Counted from the first letter of the stretch, positions 51,681-61,590 are shown. The stretch is DNA of 64,000 nt from Pseudonocardia nematodicida (GCF_040105385.1 NZ_JBEDNQ010000005.1:62001-126000), one strand, 5' to 3'. A program made the numbers and translations. Notes: a model not told the origin generated them from the sequence alone.

Positions 51681-54600
51681 TCACCCCACCGGGACGCCCG
51701 CGACGAGCGCGCGCAGCCCGTCGGCGTCGAGCAGGTCGGCGGGGCGCAGGGTGACGCCGTCGCGGACGTAGTGGAACGCCGCCCGCACCCGCCCGGCCGG
51801 CACCTCCTGCAAGGCGGCCCAGGCCAGCCGGTACGCGGCCAGCTGCACACCGACGGCATGCTCGCGGCCCGGGGCGGGCGGGCTGCCGGTCTTCCAGTCC
51901 ACGACGGTCCAGCCGCCGTCCGGGTCGGCGAACACCGCGTCCATCCGGCCGCGCACCGACACCCCGGCGAGCACCGTCTCGAACGACACCTCGACGTCGA
52001 CGGGCTTGCGGTCCGCCCACTCGGACGCCTCGAACGCGGCCTGCAGCTCCGCCAGCTCCTCGGCATCGGTCTCCGAGACCACCGACTCGTCGGCGGCCCC
52101 GGGCAGCTCGTCGAGGTCGAGCAGGCGCTCGGCGCCGAACCGCTGTTCCAGCCAGGCGTGGAACGCGGTCCCCCGGCGGGCGTGCGGGTTGGGCGGCAAC
52201 GGGACCGGGCGGCGCAGCCGGGTCGCGAGCGCGTCCGGGTCGTCGGCGAGCTCGACCAGCCGGCTCACCGACAGCCGCCCCGGCAGCGCGACGGCCGGTC
52301 GCTCCGCGGCGGCGGCCCGCTCGGCGAGCAGGACGTCGACGTCGGCGGCCCAGCCCTCCGGGTCGCCGAGCCCGTCGTCCGGCGCGGACGCGGGCAGGTC
52401 GTCGCCGGTGTGCCCGGGGCCGTCCGGCTGTGGCTCGGGCAGCTCCAGCGTGAGCTGGTCGGGCGCGGGCCGCTTTCCCTTCCGGGGCCGCTTCGGTGCC
52501 CGGGCCCGCAGTGCGGCGCGGACCAGTTCGGCCCCGGTCCGGACGTCGTCGGCACGGTCGCCGAACGGGTCGGGGGGCCACTGCCCGGTGCGCTCGACGC
52601 CGAGCGCGGGGTTGCCGGTGTCGGCCTCCGGCGGCGGGGCCCACTGCTCGACGGTGCCCACCTCGGACCCGCCGGGTCCACTCAGGACCTCGTGCACCTC
52701 CTCGAGGAAGGCCGAGGGCTCCCTGGGCCGCTCCCCCGTCGCCGGCCACCGGTGCCCGGACAGCAGCAGCGTGACCTCGGCGCGGGTGAGCGCGACGTAG
52801 AACAGTCGCCGCTCCTCGGCGAGCCGCCGCTCGTCGAGTGCGTCGTCGTGGTCGTCGAGGGCGCCCTCGACCTGCTTGCGGTCCGCGCCGGCCGGGGGGA
52901 GGTCCAGGCCGGGGAGGTCGTCGGCGTCGCCGCGCAGCGGCACCGGTAGCTCCGAGGGATCGCGGAGCCAGCTGCCGGACTGCTTGCGGCCGGGGAAGAC
53001 CTGCGCGACCAGGTGCGGGACCGCGACGATCTCCCACTCCAGGCCCTTCGCGGCGTGCACGGTGAGGATCTGCAGCGCCTGCTCGGAGACGTCGACCTCG
53101 GGCTGGGCGAGACCGTTCTCGGCCTGCTCGGCGGTGTCGAGGTAGTCGAGCAACGCGGGCAGCGAGGGCACGTCCGCCCCGGTGGCGAACTCGGCGACGA
53201 CGTCGGCGAACGCGTCCAGGTGCATCCGTCCGGTGCCGCCCGGCCGGGACAGCGTCTCCACGTCCAGCAGCAGGGTCCGTTCGACGTCGGCGACCAGGTC
53301 GGCCAGCGGTGCCGCGGCCCGCGCCCGGAGGTGGCCCAGCTCCCGGCCGAGCCGCGTGATCCGGTCGAACCCGGTGGCGGAGTAGCGCTCCGGACCGCCG
53401 GGATCGTCGAGCGCGTCGACCAGGCCGGCCTGCTCGGCCTCGTCGCCGGGCAGGGCACCGAGCGCCAGCTCCTGCGGGGTGAGCGGGCCGGGCCGGGCCG
53501 GGCGCCGCGGGACGAGCTCGCGGGCCCGCTGCCACAGCGCCGCCAGGTCCGAGATGCCGAGCCGCCAGCGCGGCCCGGTGAGCAGCCGCACCGCCGACGG
53601 CCCGGCCAGCGGGTCGGACACCACCCGCAGCGCCGACACCAGGTCCCGTACCTCCGGGGTGGACAGCAGCCCGCCCAGCCCGACCACCTCGACGGGCACG
53701 TGGCGGTCGCGCAGCGCGGCGGCGAGCGCGTCCATGTCGGCGCGACGGCGCACCAGGACCGCGGCGGTCGGCGGCTTCCCGGCGTCGGCGACGCGGGCGT
53801 GCCAGCGGGTCGCGACGCCGTCGGCGACCCAGTCGATCTCGGTCGCGACGTCGGGCAGCAGTGCGGCCCGGACGTCGCCGGGGCCGGCGCCGTCGAGCGG
53901 GCGCAGCTCCCCGACCCGGACGGTGCCGGGCGCGGTGCGGAGCGGCTCGGAGGCCCGGTTGGCCAGGATCAGCACCTCGGCCGGGTTGCGGAAGCTGGTG
54001 AGCAGGCCGTGCACCGGCGCCGGATCGCCGTGACCGGTGGGGAAGTCGGTGCGGAACCGGGCGAGGTTCCCCGCGCTCGCCCCGCGCCAACCGTAGATCG
54101 ACTGGCACGGGTCGCCGACCGCCGTCACCGAGCGGTGCCCGGCCGCGGGGTCCGGCGGGTCGGGCGCGAGACCCGGCGGCACGCCGAACAGCGCGCGCAG
54201 CAGCACCCGCTGCGCGTGGCCGGTGTCCTGGTACTCGTCGAGGAGCACGGCCCGGTACTGGTCGCGCTCGATCCGGCCCACCTCCGGGTCGGCCTCGCCG
54301 ATCCGGGCCGCCAGGGCCATCTGGTCGGAGAAGTCCATCGCCTGCGCGGCCTGCTTGCGGCGGGCGAACTCCGCGACCAGCGGCAGCAGCTCGAGGCGCA
54401 TCCGTTGCCCGGCGACCCGGGCCTTGTAGCCCGCCGAGGGTTCGGTGCGCTGGCGCTTGCCGGGCGGGGCGTGCACCAGCACCGGCAGTACCCGCTCGCT
54501 GAACCGCTCGATGGCCTCGGCGTCGACCAGGTGCTCGCCCATCTCCCCGGCGAGCGCGAGCAGGTAGCCGGTCACGGTGGCCGGGACCCGGTCGATCTCC

Positions 54601-55082
54601 AGGTCGGCCGCCCAGGTGGAGACGACGCGGTGCGCGAGCTGCCAGGTCGCGGTCGGGCTGAGCAGCCGGTCGGCGGGCTCGGCGGGCAGCCGCAGCGCGT
54701 GCTCGCCGACGAGCCGGCCGGCGTAGGCGTGGTAGGTGGAGACGGTGGGCTCCCCCGCCAGCAGCGCGGCCCGCCGGGCCCCGGTGGGGTCGAGGTCGTC
54801 GAGCAGCCGCGAGCCGGCGAGCCGGCGCAGCCGCGACCGCACGCGGGTGCCGAGCTGCTGGGCGGCCTTGCGGGTGAAGGTGAGGCCCAGGACCTGCTCG
54901 GGCAGCACCCGGCCGGTCGCGACCAGCCAGACGACCCGCGCGGCCATCGTCTCGGTCTTGCCGGCCCCGGCCCCGGCCACGACCAGCGCCGGCCCGTCGG
55001 CGGCCGCGACCACCTCGGCCTGCTCGGCGGTCGGCGGGTGCAGCCCCAGCGCCGTCGCGAGCTCGGCGGGGGTGGGGTCCAT
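51681..55082 (-). CDS. adnB: AdnB-like helicase-nuclease subunit
   Basis: A 1133-residue UvrD-like motor with C-terminal nuclease. Motor motifs are ALVVAGAGAGKTETMAARVV (Walker A), VLLDEYQDTGHAQRVLLRAL (Walker B), SVTAVGDPCQSIYGWRGASA, VHAAKGLEWEIVAVPHLVAQ and RRLFYVALTRAEVTLLLSGH. The RecB-type nuclease near the C-terminus has VSVRGRMDAVFADPDGGWTV with VVDWKTGSPPAPGREHAV (D...DxK). It corresponds to Rv3201c. AdnAB resects DNA double-strand breaks in actinobacteria. Normally adnA lies directly upstream; here about 3 kb with serS and two other genes intervene. Confidence 0.93.
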   Translation of the reverse strand: MDPTPAELATALGLHPPTAEQAEVVAAADGPALVVAGAGAGKTETMAARVVWLVATGRVLPEQVLGLTFTRKAAQQLGTRVRSRLRRLAGSRLLDDLDPTGARRAALLAGEPTVSTYHAYAGRLVGEHALRLPAEPADRLLSPTATWQLAHRVVSTWAADLEIDRVPATVTGYLLALAGEMGEHLVDAEAIERFSERVLPVLVHAPPGKRQRTEPSAGYKARVAGQRMRLELLPLVAEFARRKQAAQAMDFSDQMALAARIGEADPEVGRIERDQYRAVLLDEYQDTGHAQRVLLRALFGVPPGLAPDPPDPAAGHRSVTAVGDPCQSIYGWRGASAGNLARFRTDFPTGHGDPAPVHGLLTSFRNPAEVLILANRASEPLRTAPGTVRVGELRPLDGAGPGDVRAALLPDVATEIDWVADGVATRWHARVADAGKPPTAAVLVRRRADMDALAAALRDRHVPVEVVGLGGLLSTPEVRDLVSALRVVSDPLAGPSAVRLLTGPRWRLGISDLAALWQRARELVPRRPARPGPLTPQELALGALPGDEAEQAGLVDALDDPGGPERYSATGFDRITRLGRELGHLRARAAAPLADLVADVERTLLLDVETLSRPGGTGRMHLDAFADVVAEFATGADVPSLPALLDYLDTAEQAENGLAQPEVDVSEQALQILTVHAAKGLEWEIVAVPHLVAQVFPGRKQSGSWLRDPSELPVPLRGDADDLPGLDLPPAGADRKQVEGALDDHDDALDERRLAEERRLFYVALTRAEVTLLLSGHRWPATGERPREPSAFLEEVHEVLSGPGGSEVGTVEQWAPPPEADTGNPALGVERTGQWPPDPFGDRADDVRTGAELVRAALRARAPKRPRKGKRPAPDQLTLELPEPQPDGPGHTGDDLPASAPDDGLGDPEGWAADVDVLLAERAAAAERPAVALPGRLSVSRLVELADDPDALATRLRRPVPLPPNPHARRGTAFHAWLEQRFGAERLLDLDELPGAADESVVSETDAEELAELQAAFEASEWADRKPVDVEVSFETVLAGVSVRGRMDAVFADPDGGWTVVDWKTGSPPAPGREHAVGVQLAAYRLAWAALQEVPAGRVRAAFHYVRDGVTLRPADLLDADGLRALVAGVPVG

Positions 55083-55145
55083 GCCGATGTTCTACCGCCC
55101 GCCCCCGACAGCGTCGCCGCCCGGGCTGCTCGGCGGCGGGGGCGG

Positions 55146-56396
55146 TCAGGCGGGCGGGGTGCCGACCGTGGCCGGGGCGCCGTGCCGCTGCAGCACCTCG
55201 GGGACGGCGACGGTGCCGCGCTCGTCCTGGAAGTTCTCCATGATCGCGAGCATCGCCCGGGCGGTGGCACCTGTCCCGTTGAGGGTGTGGACGTTCTCGG
55301 TGGGCGCGCCCGCCTCGCGGCGGAACCGGATGTTCAGCCGTCGTGCCTGGTAGTCGGTGGTGTTCGAGCAGGAAGTGATCTCCCGGTAGCGCTGCTGCGC
55401 GGGGAACCAGGCCTCGATGTCGTACTTCTTCGCAGCCGGGTTGCCCAGGTCGCCGACCGAGATGTTCTGCACCCGGTAGGGCAGGCCGAGGTCCTGCACG
55501 ATCGACTCCTCGTAGGCGAGGAGCTGCTCGTGGATCTCGCGGGACTGCTCGGGCAGGCAGTAGACGAACATCTCGACCTTGTCGAACTGGTGCACCCGGA
55601 ACATGCCCTTGGTGTCCTTGCCGGCGGCCCCGGCCTCACGCCGGAAGTTCGTCGAGAACGCTACGTAGCGCGCCGGCAGCGTGTCCAGGTCGACGATCTC
55701 GTCCATGTGGATCCCGGCGAGCGCGACCTCGGACGTGCCGGTCAGGTACAGGCCGTCCTTCTCCAGCTCGTAGAGGTTCGACGCCTCGGTCGGCAGGAAG
55801 CCGGTGCCGTACATCGACTTCTCGTTCGCCAGCACCGGGCCGAGGACCGGGACGAAGCCCTCACCGGCGAGGCGGTCCATCACGAACCGGAACAGCGCCA
55901 TCTCCAGCATCGCGACGTCACCGAACCGGTAGGCGAAGCGCGACCCGGCCAGCCGCGCGCCGCGGACCATGTCCACCCGCCCGGTGGACGACGCCAGGTC
56001 CAGGTGGTCGCGCGGGGTGAAGTCGAACGACGGCGGCTCCCCCCACGTCCGGACGGTGACCGCGTCCTCCTCCGCCATCCCGTCGGCGGCGGTCGGGTCG
56101 GGCAGGTTCGGGATCCGGGCGAGCAGCGTGGTGCGCTCGGCGTCGGCCTCGGCGAGCTGCTCCTCGGTGGCCCGCAGCTCCTCCTTCTCCCGGGTGAACT
56201 GCTCGATCTGCTCCGGGGTCGGCCTGCCCTTGGGGCGCTGCTTCGCCGCTGCGCGCAGCGAGCCGACGCGGTCGGTCAGCTCGCGCCACCGGACGTCGAC
56301 CTCGAGCAGGGCGTCGAAGTCCGCGGACGCGCCGCGACGGGAGAGTGCCGCGCGGACGGTGTCCGGGTCCTGTCGGGCCGCTTTGAGGTCGATCAC
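55146..56396 (-). CDS. serS: Seryl-tRNA synthetase
   Basis: A 416-residue class II synthetase from GTG 56396 (VIDLKAARQDPDTVRAALSR), preceded by GGAAAGG. The N-terminal coiled-coil arm (EQIEQFTREKEELRATEEQL) binds tRNA-Ser. Motif 2 is FRREAGAAGKDTKGMFRVHQF-like (residues near 265-285), motif 3 GTGATARAMLAIMENFQ, with TSEVALAGIHMDEIVDL and SCSNTTDYQARRLNIRFRRE. It charges tRNA-Ser. Its leader contains the third copy of the 28-bp repeat, which contributes to the purine-rich ribosome-binding region. A longer reading with extra VRTGE residues is rejected. Confidence 0.97.
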   Translation of the reverse strand: MIDLKAARQDPDTVRAALSRRGASADFDALLEVDVRWRELTDRVGSLRAAAKQRPKGRPTPEQIEQFTREKEELRATEEQLAEADAERTTLLARIPNLPDPTAADGMAEEDAVTVRTWGEPPSFDFTPRDHLDLASSTGRVDMVRGARLAGSRFAYRFGDVAMLEMALFRFVMDRLAGEGFVPVLGPVLANEKSMYGTGFLPTEASNLYELEKDGLYLTGTSEVALAGIHMDEIVDLDTLPARYVAFSTNFRREAGAAGKDTKGMFRVHQFDKVEMFVYCLPEQSREIHEQLLAYEESIVQDLGLPYRVQNISVGDLGNPAAKKYDIEAWFPAQQRYREITSCSNTTDYQARRLNIRFRREAGAPTENVHTLNGTGATARAMLAIMENFQDERGTVAVPEVLQRHGAPATVGTPPA

Positions 56397-56413
56397 TGCA
56401 CGTCCAGCCTTTC

Positions 56414-56441
56414 CTTTGCTCTGCTCACCGGTACGCACCGC
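56414..56441 (+). repeat. 28-bp dispersed repeat, locus 3 (divergent copy)
   Basis: CTTTGCTCTGCTCACCGGTA then CGCACCGC, 25 of 28 matches to the identical pair at 43163-43190 and 62060-62087. The core CTCACCGGTACGCACCGC is repeated once more at about 56448-56465. It lies in the serS leader. Confidence 0.8.
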
Positions 56442-56526
56442 GCCAGGCTCACCGGTACGCACCGCGCCACGGAGCCGTCATCGTAGAGCCGGGAATGATC
56501 CGGGCCACGCGGTGGTAACCACTCGC

Positions 56527-57366
56527 ATGACTGTCTCCCTCGGCCGGTACGGAGTCTGGCGGCACGCATCGGGCCTGTCGCCCGAGTTGGCCCGCGAGAT
56601 CGAGTCGCTCGGGTTCGGCACCGTCTGGATCGGCGGGTCGCCGCCCGGCGACCTCCAGCTGGCCGAGGACATGCTGGACGCGACCGGCTCGCTGGTCGTC
56701 GCGACCGGCATCGTCAACATGTGGTCGACGCCCGCCGACGAGGTCGCGCCGTCCTACGAGCGGGTCGCGGGGAAGCACCCGGACCGGTTCCTGCTCGGCG
56801 TCGGCGTCGGGCACCCGGAGGCGACGAGCGACTACACCCGTCCGTACGCCACGGTCGTCGAGTACCTGGACCGGCTCGACGCCCTCGACGTACCGGTGCA
56901 GGGGCGGGTCCTCGCCGCGCTGGGCCCCAAGGTGCTCGACCTCGCCCGTGACCGCACCGCCGGCGCGCACCCCTACCTGACGACGCCCGAGCACACCCGC
57001 AGCGCCCGCGAGCGGCTCGGGCCGGGGTCGTTGCTCGCGCCGGAGCACAAGGTCGTCCTGGACGACGATCCGGTGGCCGCCCGCACGCTCGGCCGGCCCG
57101 CGGTGGAGAAGCCCTACCTCGGACTGCGCAACTACACGACGAACCTGCGCCGGCTCGGCTGGAGCGACGAGGACATCGCCGACGGCGGCAGCGACGCACT
57201 GATCGACGCCCTGGTCGCGCACGGTAGCGCGGAGCAGGTCGCGGCCCGGCTGACCGAGCACCTCGACGCCGGCGCCGACCACGTCTGCGCGCAGGTGGTC
57301 ACCGCCGGCATGCGCGACCCCGAACCGGACCTGCGGCGGCTGGCGTCCGCGCTCGGGCTCCGCTGA
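56527..57366 (+). CDS. Luciferase-like (F420-type) oxidoreductase
   Basis: A 279-residue TIM-barrel flavin/F420 oxidoreductase starting MTVSLGRYGVWRHASGLSPE. It has IESLGFGTVWIGGSPPGDLQ, DATGSLVVATGIVNMWSTPA, RFLLGVGVGHPEATSDYTRP and AAHPYLTTPEHTRSARERLG-like segments, as in the LLM 'TIGR03620' group of actinobacteria. Most such enzymes use F420. Substrate unknown. It lies on the plus strand between serS and a PAP2 gene, in the interval that separates adnB from adnA. Confidence 0.88.
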   Translation: MTVSLGRYGVWRHASGLSPELAREIESLGFGTVWIGGSPPGDLQLAEDMLDATGSLVVATGIVNMWSTPADEVAPSYERVAGKHPDRFLLGVGVGHPEATSDYTRPYATVVEYLDRLDALDVPVQGRVLAALGPKVLDLARDRTAGAHPYLTTPEHTRSARERLGPGSLLAPEHKVVLDDDPVAARTLGRPAVEKPYLGLRNYTTNLRRLGWSDEDIADGGSDALIDALVAHGSAEQVAARLTEHLDAGADHVCAQVVTAGMRDPEPDLRRLASALGLR

Positions 57367-57392
57367 GGGCGGAGGTCGCTACTCTCGATCCG

Positions 57393-58070
57393 GTGCGCGG
57401 CGATTCCCCTCCCTCCCTGCTGGGGCCGCTGCGCCGGCCGGCACCGGTGCTCGTCGCCGTCGCACTGACGGTCTTCGGGGTGCTGGCGGCCCGCTACGCC
57501 GGCAACGCCGCAGCAGGGCGGGTCGACGACCGGGCCGATGCCGTCGTCGAGGCGCTCCCGCACCTGCCCGGCGCCCTGCTGGCCCGCGCGATCACCTTCG
57601 GCACGCCCGAGTCGGTGGTGCTCTGGGCGGTGACCCTCGCCGGGACCGCGTTGCTGCTGCGCCGGCCGCGCGCGGCGCTGCTGGCCGTGGTCGCACCGGG
57701 ACTGACCGGGGTCGCGACGACCGTCCTCAAGCCCGTGATCGGCCGCACGATCGGCGCCTTCGAACCCGGCTACGCCTACCCGAGCGGGCACACCGGCGGT
57801 GCGGTCGCGATCGGTCTGGTCGCGGCGGTGCTGCTGATCGGTCTGCTGCGGATGACGCGGCCCGGTCCGGCCGTGGCGGTACTCGCCGCCCTCACCCTGG
57901 CCGCGGGCGGTGCGGTCGGCGCGGGGATGGTGCGGGTCGGGGCGCACTACGCCACCGACACCGTCGGCGGGTTCTGCACCGCGGTCGCGATCGGGCTCGG
58001 GTCGGCGCTGCTGATCGACCGGGTGGCCGATCGCCGCGCCACCCGGGCCGTGCCGCCCGCGTCGAGCTGA
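57393..58070 (+). CDS. PAP2-family membrane phosphatase
   Basis: A 225-residue integral membrane phosphatase. Catalytic motifs are TVLKPVIGRTIGAFEPGYAY (KxxxxxxR), YPSGHTGGAVAIGLVAAVLL (PSGH) and VRVGAHYATDTVGGFCTAVA (RxxxHxxxD). About five to six hydrophobic segments are seen. Such enzymes dephosphorylate undecaprenyl pyrophosphate or phosphatidic acid at the membrane. GTG start at 57393, 26 bases after the LLM gene. The stop is one base from the convergent adnA stop. Confidence 0.9.
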   Translation: MRGDSPPSLLGPLRRPAPVLVAVALTVFGVLAARYAGNAAAGRVDDRADAVVEALPHLPGALLARAITFGTPESVVLWAVTLAGTALLLRRPRAALLAVVAPGLTGVATTVLKPVIGRTIGAFEPGYAYPSGHTGGAVAIGLVAAVLLIGLLRMTRPGPAVAVLAALTLAAGGAVGAGMVRVGAHYATDTVGGFCTAVAIGLGSALLIDRVADRRATRAVPPASS

Positions 58071-58071
58071 C

Positions 58072-61000
58072 TCAACCGTCCACCACGGAGCGGCCCGACT
58101 CGACCACCGGGCAGCTCGTACGGACCGGGCAGCGGTCGCAGTCGGGCCCGGCGCGCGCGACGAACACCGCGCCGGCGGAGTCCTCGGCGCAGCGGGCCAG
58201 CACGTCGCGCCAGTGCCCCAGCTCCTCGGGCCGCAGCGGGTCCTGCCGTGGCTCCTTCGCCTCGCCGCTCGCCTTCCGGTCGGCGAGGAACAGCAGCCGG
58301 GCCCCGCCCGGTCCGGAGCCCGCGCCGACGACGTCGTCGAACGCCCCGAGCGAGGCGGCCACCTGGTAGACGGCCAGCTGGTGGTGCTCGGCGGTCGCCC
58401 GGGTGGACGTCGCGGTCTTGCCGGTCTTGACGTCGACGACGACCGGCCGGCCCTGGTCGTCGCGTTCGAGCCGGTCGACCCGGCCACGCAGCCGGATCCG
58501 GCGGGCGGCCCGGGCGGCCCCGCCACCCGCGGCCGGGGGCTCCTCCGGGTCGTCGCTCAGCGGGACCAGCGGCTGGTCCGGCGACGCGGCCGAGGCCGGT
58601 GGCAGGTCACCCTCCAGGTCCAGCTGCACCGGGTGCTCGACGGCGACCAGGCCGAGCCCCTCGGCGCGGCTGCGGCGGACCCAGTCGTCGAACGCGGCGA
58701 GCATCGCCCGGACCCGTTCCAGCTCGCGGCGGCCGAACCAGGGCGCGCCGGCGTCGAGCCGGCGCCACGCCGACCGCAGCGCTCCCTCCAGTTCCGCCGG
58801 GTCGGCGCCCGCGGCCCGGGCCTGCACCAGTGCGTGCACCAGCGAGCCGGTGACCGCCGAGAGGGCACCGGACTCGTCGCCGCCGTGCCGGGACAGCACC
58901 CAGCGCAGCGGGCAGCCGGCGATCGTCTCGACGTCCGACGGCGAGATCGGCACGAGCTCGCCGTCGGCGCGCAGCGGCGCGGTGTCGGAGAGCTCGCCCA
59001 CGCCGTACCAGTCGTCGGGGTGGGCGCCGGGTACGTCGTCGGCGGCGAGCCGGGCGAGCTGGGTGGCGGCGCGCCGGCGGCGGGCGGCCCGCGCGGGGTC
59101 GCCGTGGTCGGGGTCGGTGACGGCCCGGCGCAGCTCGCCGACCAGCTCGGCCAGTACCAGCGAGCGTTCCGGCTGGTGCACCGGCCGCGACTCGGCGGCG
59201 TCGGCCGGGCGCGGGTCGAGCTCGTCGAGGAAACGGGAGGGCTGCTCGTCCTCGCCCTGGACCGCGCTGACCAGCAGCCGTCGCCGGGCCCGGGTACAGG
59301 CGACGTGGAACAGCCGGCGCTCCTCGGCGAGCAGCGGCGCCGTCCGCGAGACCGCCTCGCCGGGGTCCGCGACGCCCGCCACCAGGTCGACGAGCTGCTC
59401 GTGACCGAGCAGGCTGCCGCGCAGCCGCAGGTCCGGCCACAGCCCCTCCTGCACCCCCGGAACGGCGACGACCGTCCACTCACGACCGCGGGCGCCGTGC
59501 GCGGTGAGCAGCTCGACCGCGCCGCCACGCGGGGCCTGCGGGGCGAGGGTCTCCCCGGGCAGCTGCTGGTCGGCGAGGTACTCCAGGAACCCGGCGGCAT
59601 TCGCCCCCGGTAGCCGGTCGGTGTAGCGGGCGGCGGCGTCGAACAGGGCGAGCACCGCGTCGAGGTCCCGGTCGGCGGCCGCCCCGCCGGGGCCGCCGCG
59701 GCCGCTGGCCTCGCTCCAGCGCCGCGCCAGCCCGGTGCGCCGCCACACCTTCCACAGCGTGTCCTCCACCGAGTCGCCCGCGGTGATCGAGCGGGCAGCG
59801 GTGTCGAGCAGGCGGCCGACGTCGCGCATCGGGGCGCCCTCGGCCGGGGACAGCACCGCGAGCGGGTCCGGCCGGCCGTCGACGGCCTCGCGCAGCATCT
59901 CGACGAGCAGCGGGTCGCTGCTCGCGGCGGCCGGATCGGCCTCGCCGTACTCGGGGTTCTCGTCGTCGGGGTGGACGCGGACGTCGTGCCCGGCGGCGGT
60001 ATCGATGCGCGGTCCGCCTGCGCTACCCGCGGCGTGCAGCCGGAGCAGGCCGCGGCGCAGCCGGCGCATCCGCATCGGGTCGCCCCCGCCGAGCGGGGAG
60101 GTGAGCAGCGAGCCGGCGAGGTCGGCGTCGATCGACGACGGCCGCGTCGCCGCCCGCAGCACCAGCAACAGCGGGACGACGGCGGGCTGGCGCGGCAGCG
60201 GCACCTCGTCCGGCGGGGCGGCGATCGGCACCCCGGCGGCGGCCAGAGCGCGCCGCAGCGCGGGCAGGGTGCGGCGGGCCGAACGGGACAGGACCGCCAT
60301 CTCCGACCAGGGCACGCCGTCGACCAGGTGGGCGCGGCGCAGCCGGTCGGCGATCCAGCCGGCCTCGGCCGACGGGGAGCCGAACACCCGGACCTGGACG
60401 GCGTCGTCGTCGGCGGGTGCCGTGGCCGCGTCCGGCGCCGTTCCCGCTGCGGTCCCCGGGGCGTCGCCGTGCCCCGGCGAGGGTGCCTCGTCCGGCCCGC
60501 AGCGGGTCCGCGTCCGCCCCGCGCCGGGCAGCTGGGCCGCGATCCGCAGCCCGGCGGCGCGCACCCCGGCCTGCTGCCGGTGGTCGATCGTGAGCAGCTC
60601 GGTCGGGGCGTCGACCGCGTTCAGTCCCTGCGGGTCGGCACCGCGGAAGGTCAGCACCGCCTGGTCCGGGTCGCCCGCCAGCAGCGTCGACCCGGCGTCC
60701 GCGGCCAGCGCCGCGACCAGCTCCATCTGCTGCGGGTCGAGGTCCTGCGCGTCGTCGACCAGCAGGTGCCGGACCCGCTGCCGCTCCTGGTCGCGCAACC
60801 CCGGGTCGGCGGCCAGCACGTCCAGCGCCGCGGCGACGAGCTCGGCGGAGTCCAGCGCCGGCGCGGTGGCCTGCGGGGCACCCCGGCCCGCGGCTCCGCG
60901 CAGCAGCGTGACCTGCTCGTAGGTGCGGAAGAACCGGGCCGCGGCGATCCACTCGTCGCGCCCGTGCGCGCGCCCGAGGCCGGCCAGCTCGTCCGGGCCG

Positions 61001-61590
61001 AGCCCGCGCTCGGCGGCCCGGAGCAGCAGCTCACGCAGCTCCGCGGCGAACCCGGGCAGCCCGAGCGCCGGGTCGAGCCGCTCCGGCCAGCCGGACCCGG
61101 GGACGGCGCCGTTCCAGTTCTCGATCTCCCCGGCGAGCAGCTCGCGGACCACGACATCCTGCTCGGCCGAGGCCAGCAGCCGCGGCGGCGGGTCCTCGTG
61201 CCGCGCCGCGTGCAACCGCAGCACCCCGAACGCGTACGAGTGCACCGTGCGCACCAGCAGCTCCCGGGTGGTGCGGGCCCCGAAGTCCCCGCCGGCCCCG
61301 CCGCCGTCCGCGGTGAGCAGGGTCGTGAGCCGGCCCCGCAGCTCCTCGGCGGCGCGCCGGCTACCGACCAGCAGCAGCACCGAGCCCGGCGGCGCCCCGC
61401 CGCGGATCTTCTCGACCATCGCGTCGAGCAGCAGGCTGGTCTTGCCGGTCCCCGGGCCGCCGAGCACCCGCAGCGGCCCGCGATCGTGCGCCAGCACCCG
61501 GGCCGCCGCGCCGGACCACTCCCGGGCCGGCGCCGGGCCCGCGACGGCGCGGACCAGGCGCGGCGCCGTGGATTCCCGGGAGGTGGTCAC
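58072..61590 (-). CDS. adnA: AdnA-like helicase-nuclease subunit
   Basis: A 1172-residue protein corresponding to Rv3202c. Walker A is LRVLGGPGTGKTSLLLDAMV, followed by VLLLVGSRRAAEELRGRLTT, HLLVDDAQDLDPQQMELVAA and LLAGDPDQAVLTFRGADPQG. The C-terminal nuclease has RLRGRVDRLERDDQGRPVVV with VDVKTGKTATSTRATAEHHQ. Cysteines bracket the nuclease: IAGCPLRWVL before, and CDRCPVRTSCPVV at the end, a typical Fe-S arrangement of AddB/AdnA nucleases. It forms the AdnAB complex with AdnB. Motif II reads DDAQD rather than DExx, an Asp-for-Glu change that fits a reduced motor role. Confidence 0.92.
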   Translation of the reverse strand: MTTSRESTAPRLVRAVAGPAPAREWSGAAARVLAHDRGPLRVLGGPGTGKTSLLLDAMVEKIRGGAPPGSVLLLVGSRRAAEELRGRLTTLLTADGGGAGGDFGARTTRELLVRTVHSYAFGVLRLHAARHEDPPPRLLASAEQDVVVRELLAGEIENWNGAVPGSGWPERLDPALGLPGFAAELRELLLRAAERGLGPDELAGLGRAHGRDEWIAAARFFRTYEQVTLLRGAAGRGAPQATAPALDSAELVAAALDVLAADPGLRDQERQRVRHLLVDDAQDLDPQQMELVAALAADAGSTLLAGDPDQAVLTFRGADPQGLNAVDAPTELLTIDHRQQAGVRAAGLRIAAQLPGAGRTRTRCGPDEAPSPGHGDAPGTAAGTAPDAATAPADDDAVQVRVFGSPSAEAGWIADRLRRAHLVDGVPWSEMAVLSRSARRTLPALRRALAAAGVPIAAPPDEVPLPRQPAVVPLLLVLRAATRPSSIDADLAGSLLTSPLGGGDPMRMRRLRRGLLRLHAAGSAGGPRIDTAAGHDVRVHPDDENPEYGEADPAAASSDPLLVEMLREAVDGRPDPLAVLSPAEGAPMRDVGRLLDTAARSITAGDSVEDTLWKVWRRTGLARRWSEASGRGGPGGAAADRDLDAVLALFDAAARYTDRLPGANAAGFLEYLADQQLPGETLAPQAPRGGAVELLTAHGARGREWTVVAVPGVQEGLWPDLRLRGSLLGHEQLVDLVAGVADPGEAVSRTAPLLAEERRLFHVACTRARRRLLVSAVQGEDEQPSRFLDELDPRPADAAESRPVHQPERSLVLAELVGELRRAVTDPDHGDPARAARRRRAATQLARLAADDVPGAHPDDWYGVGELSDTAPLRADGELVPISPSDVETIAGCPLRWVLSRHGGDESGALSAVTGSLVHALVQARAAGADPAELEGALRSAWRRLDAGAPWFGRRELERVRAMLAAFDDWVRRSRAEGLGLVAVEHPVQLDLEGDLPPASAASPDQPLVPLSDDPEEPPAAGGGAARAARRIRLRGRVDRLERDDQGRPVVVDVKTGKTATSTRATAEHHQLAVYQVAASLGAFDDVVGAGSGPGGARLLFLADRKASGEAKEPRQDPLRPEELGHWRDVLARCAEDSAGAVFVARAGPDCDRCPVRTSCPVVESGRSVVDG

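Noticed and set aside
53013..56486. 1157-codon plus-strand frame opposite adnB and serS
   Set aside because: Shadow frame; no domain recognisable and low-complexity composition. The minus strand has complete AdnB and SerS.
56397..56526. T-box riboswitch in the serS leader
   Set aside because: The leader is short and dominated by the dispersed repeat; no T-box antiterminator sequence or specifier stem was found.
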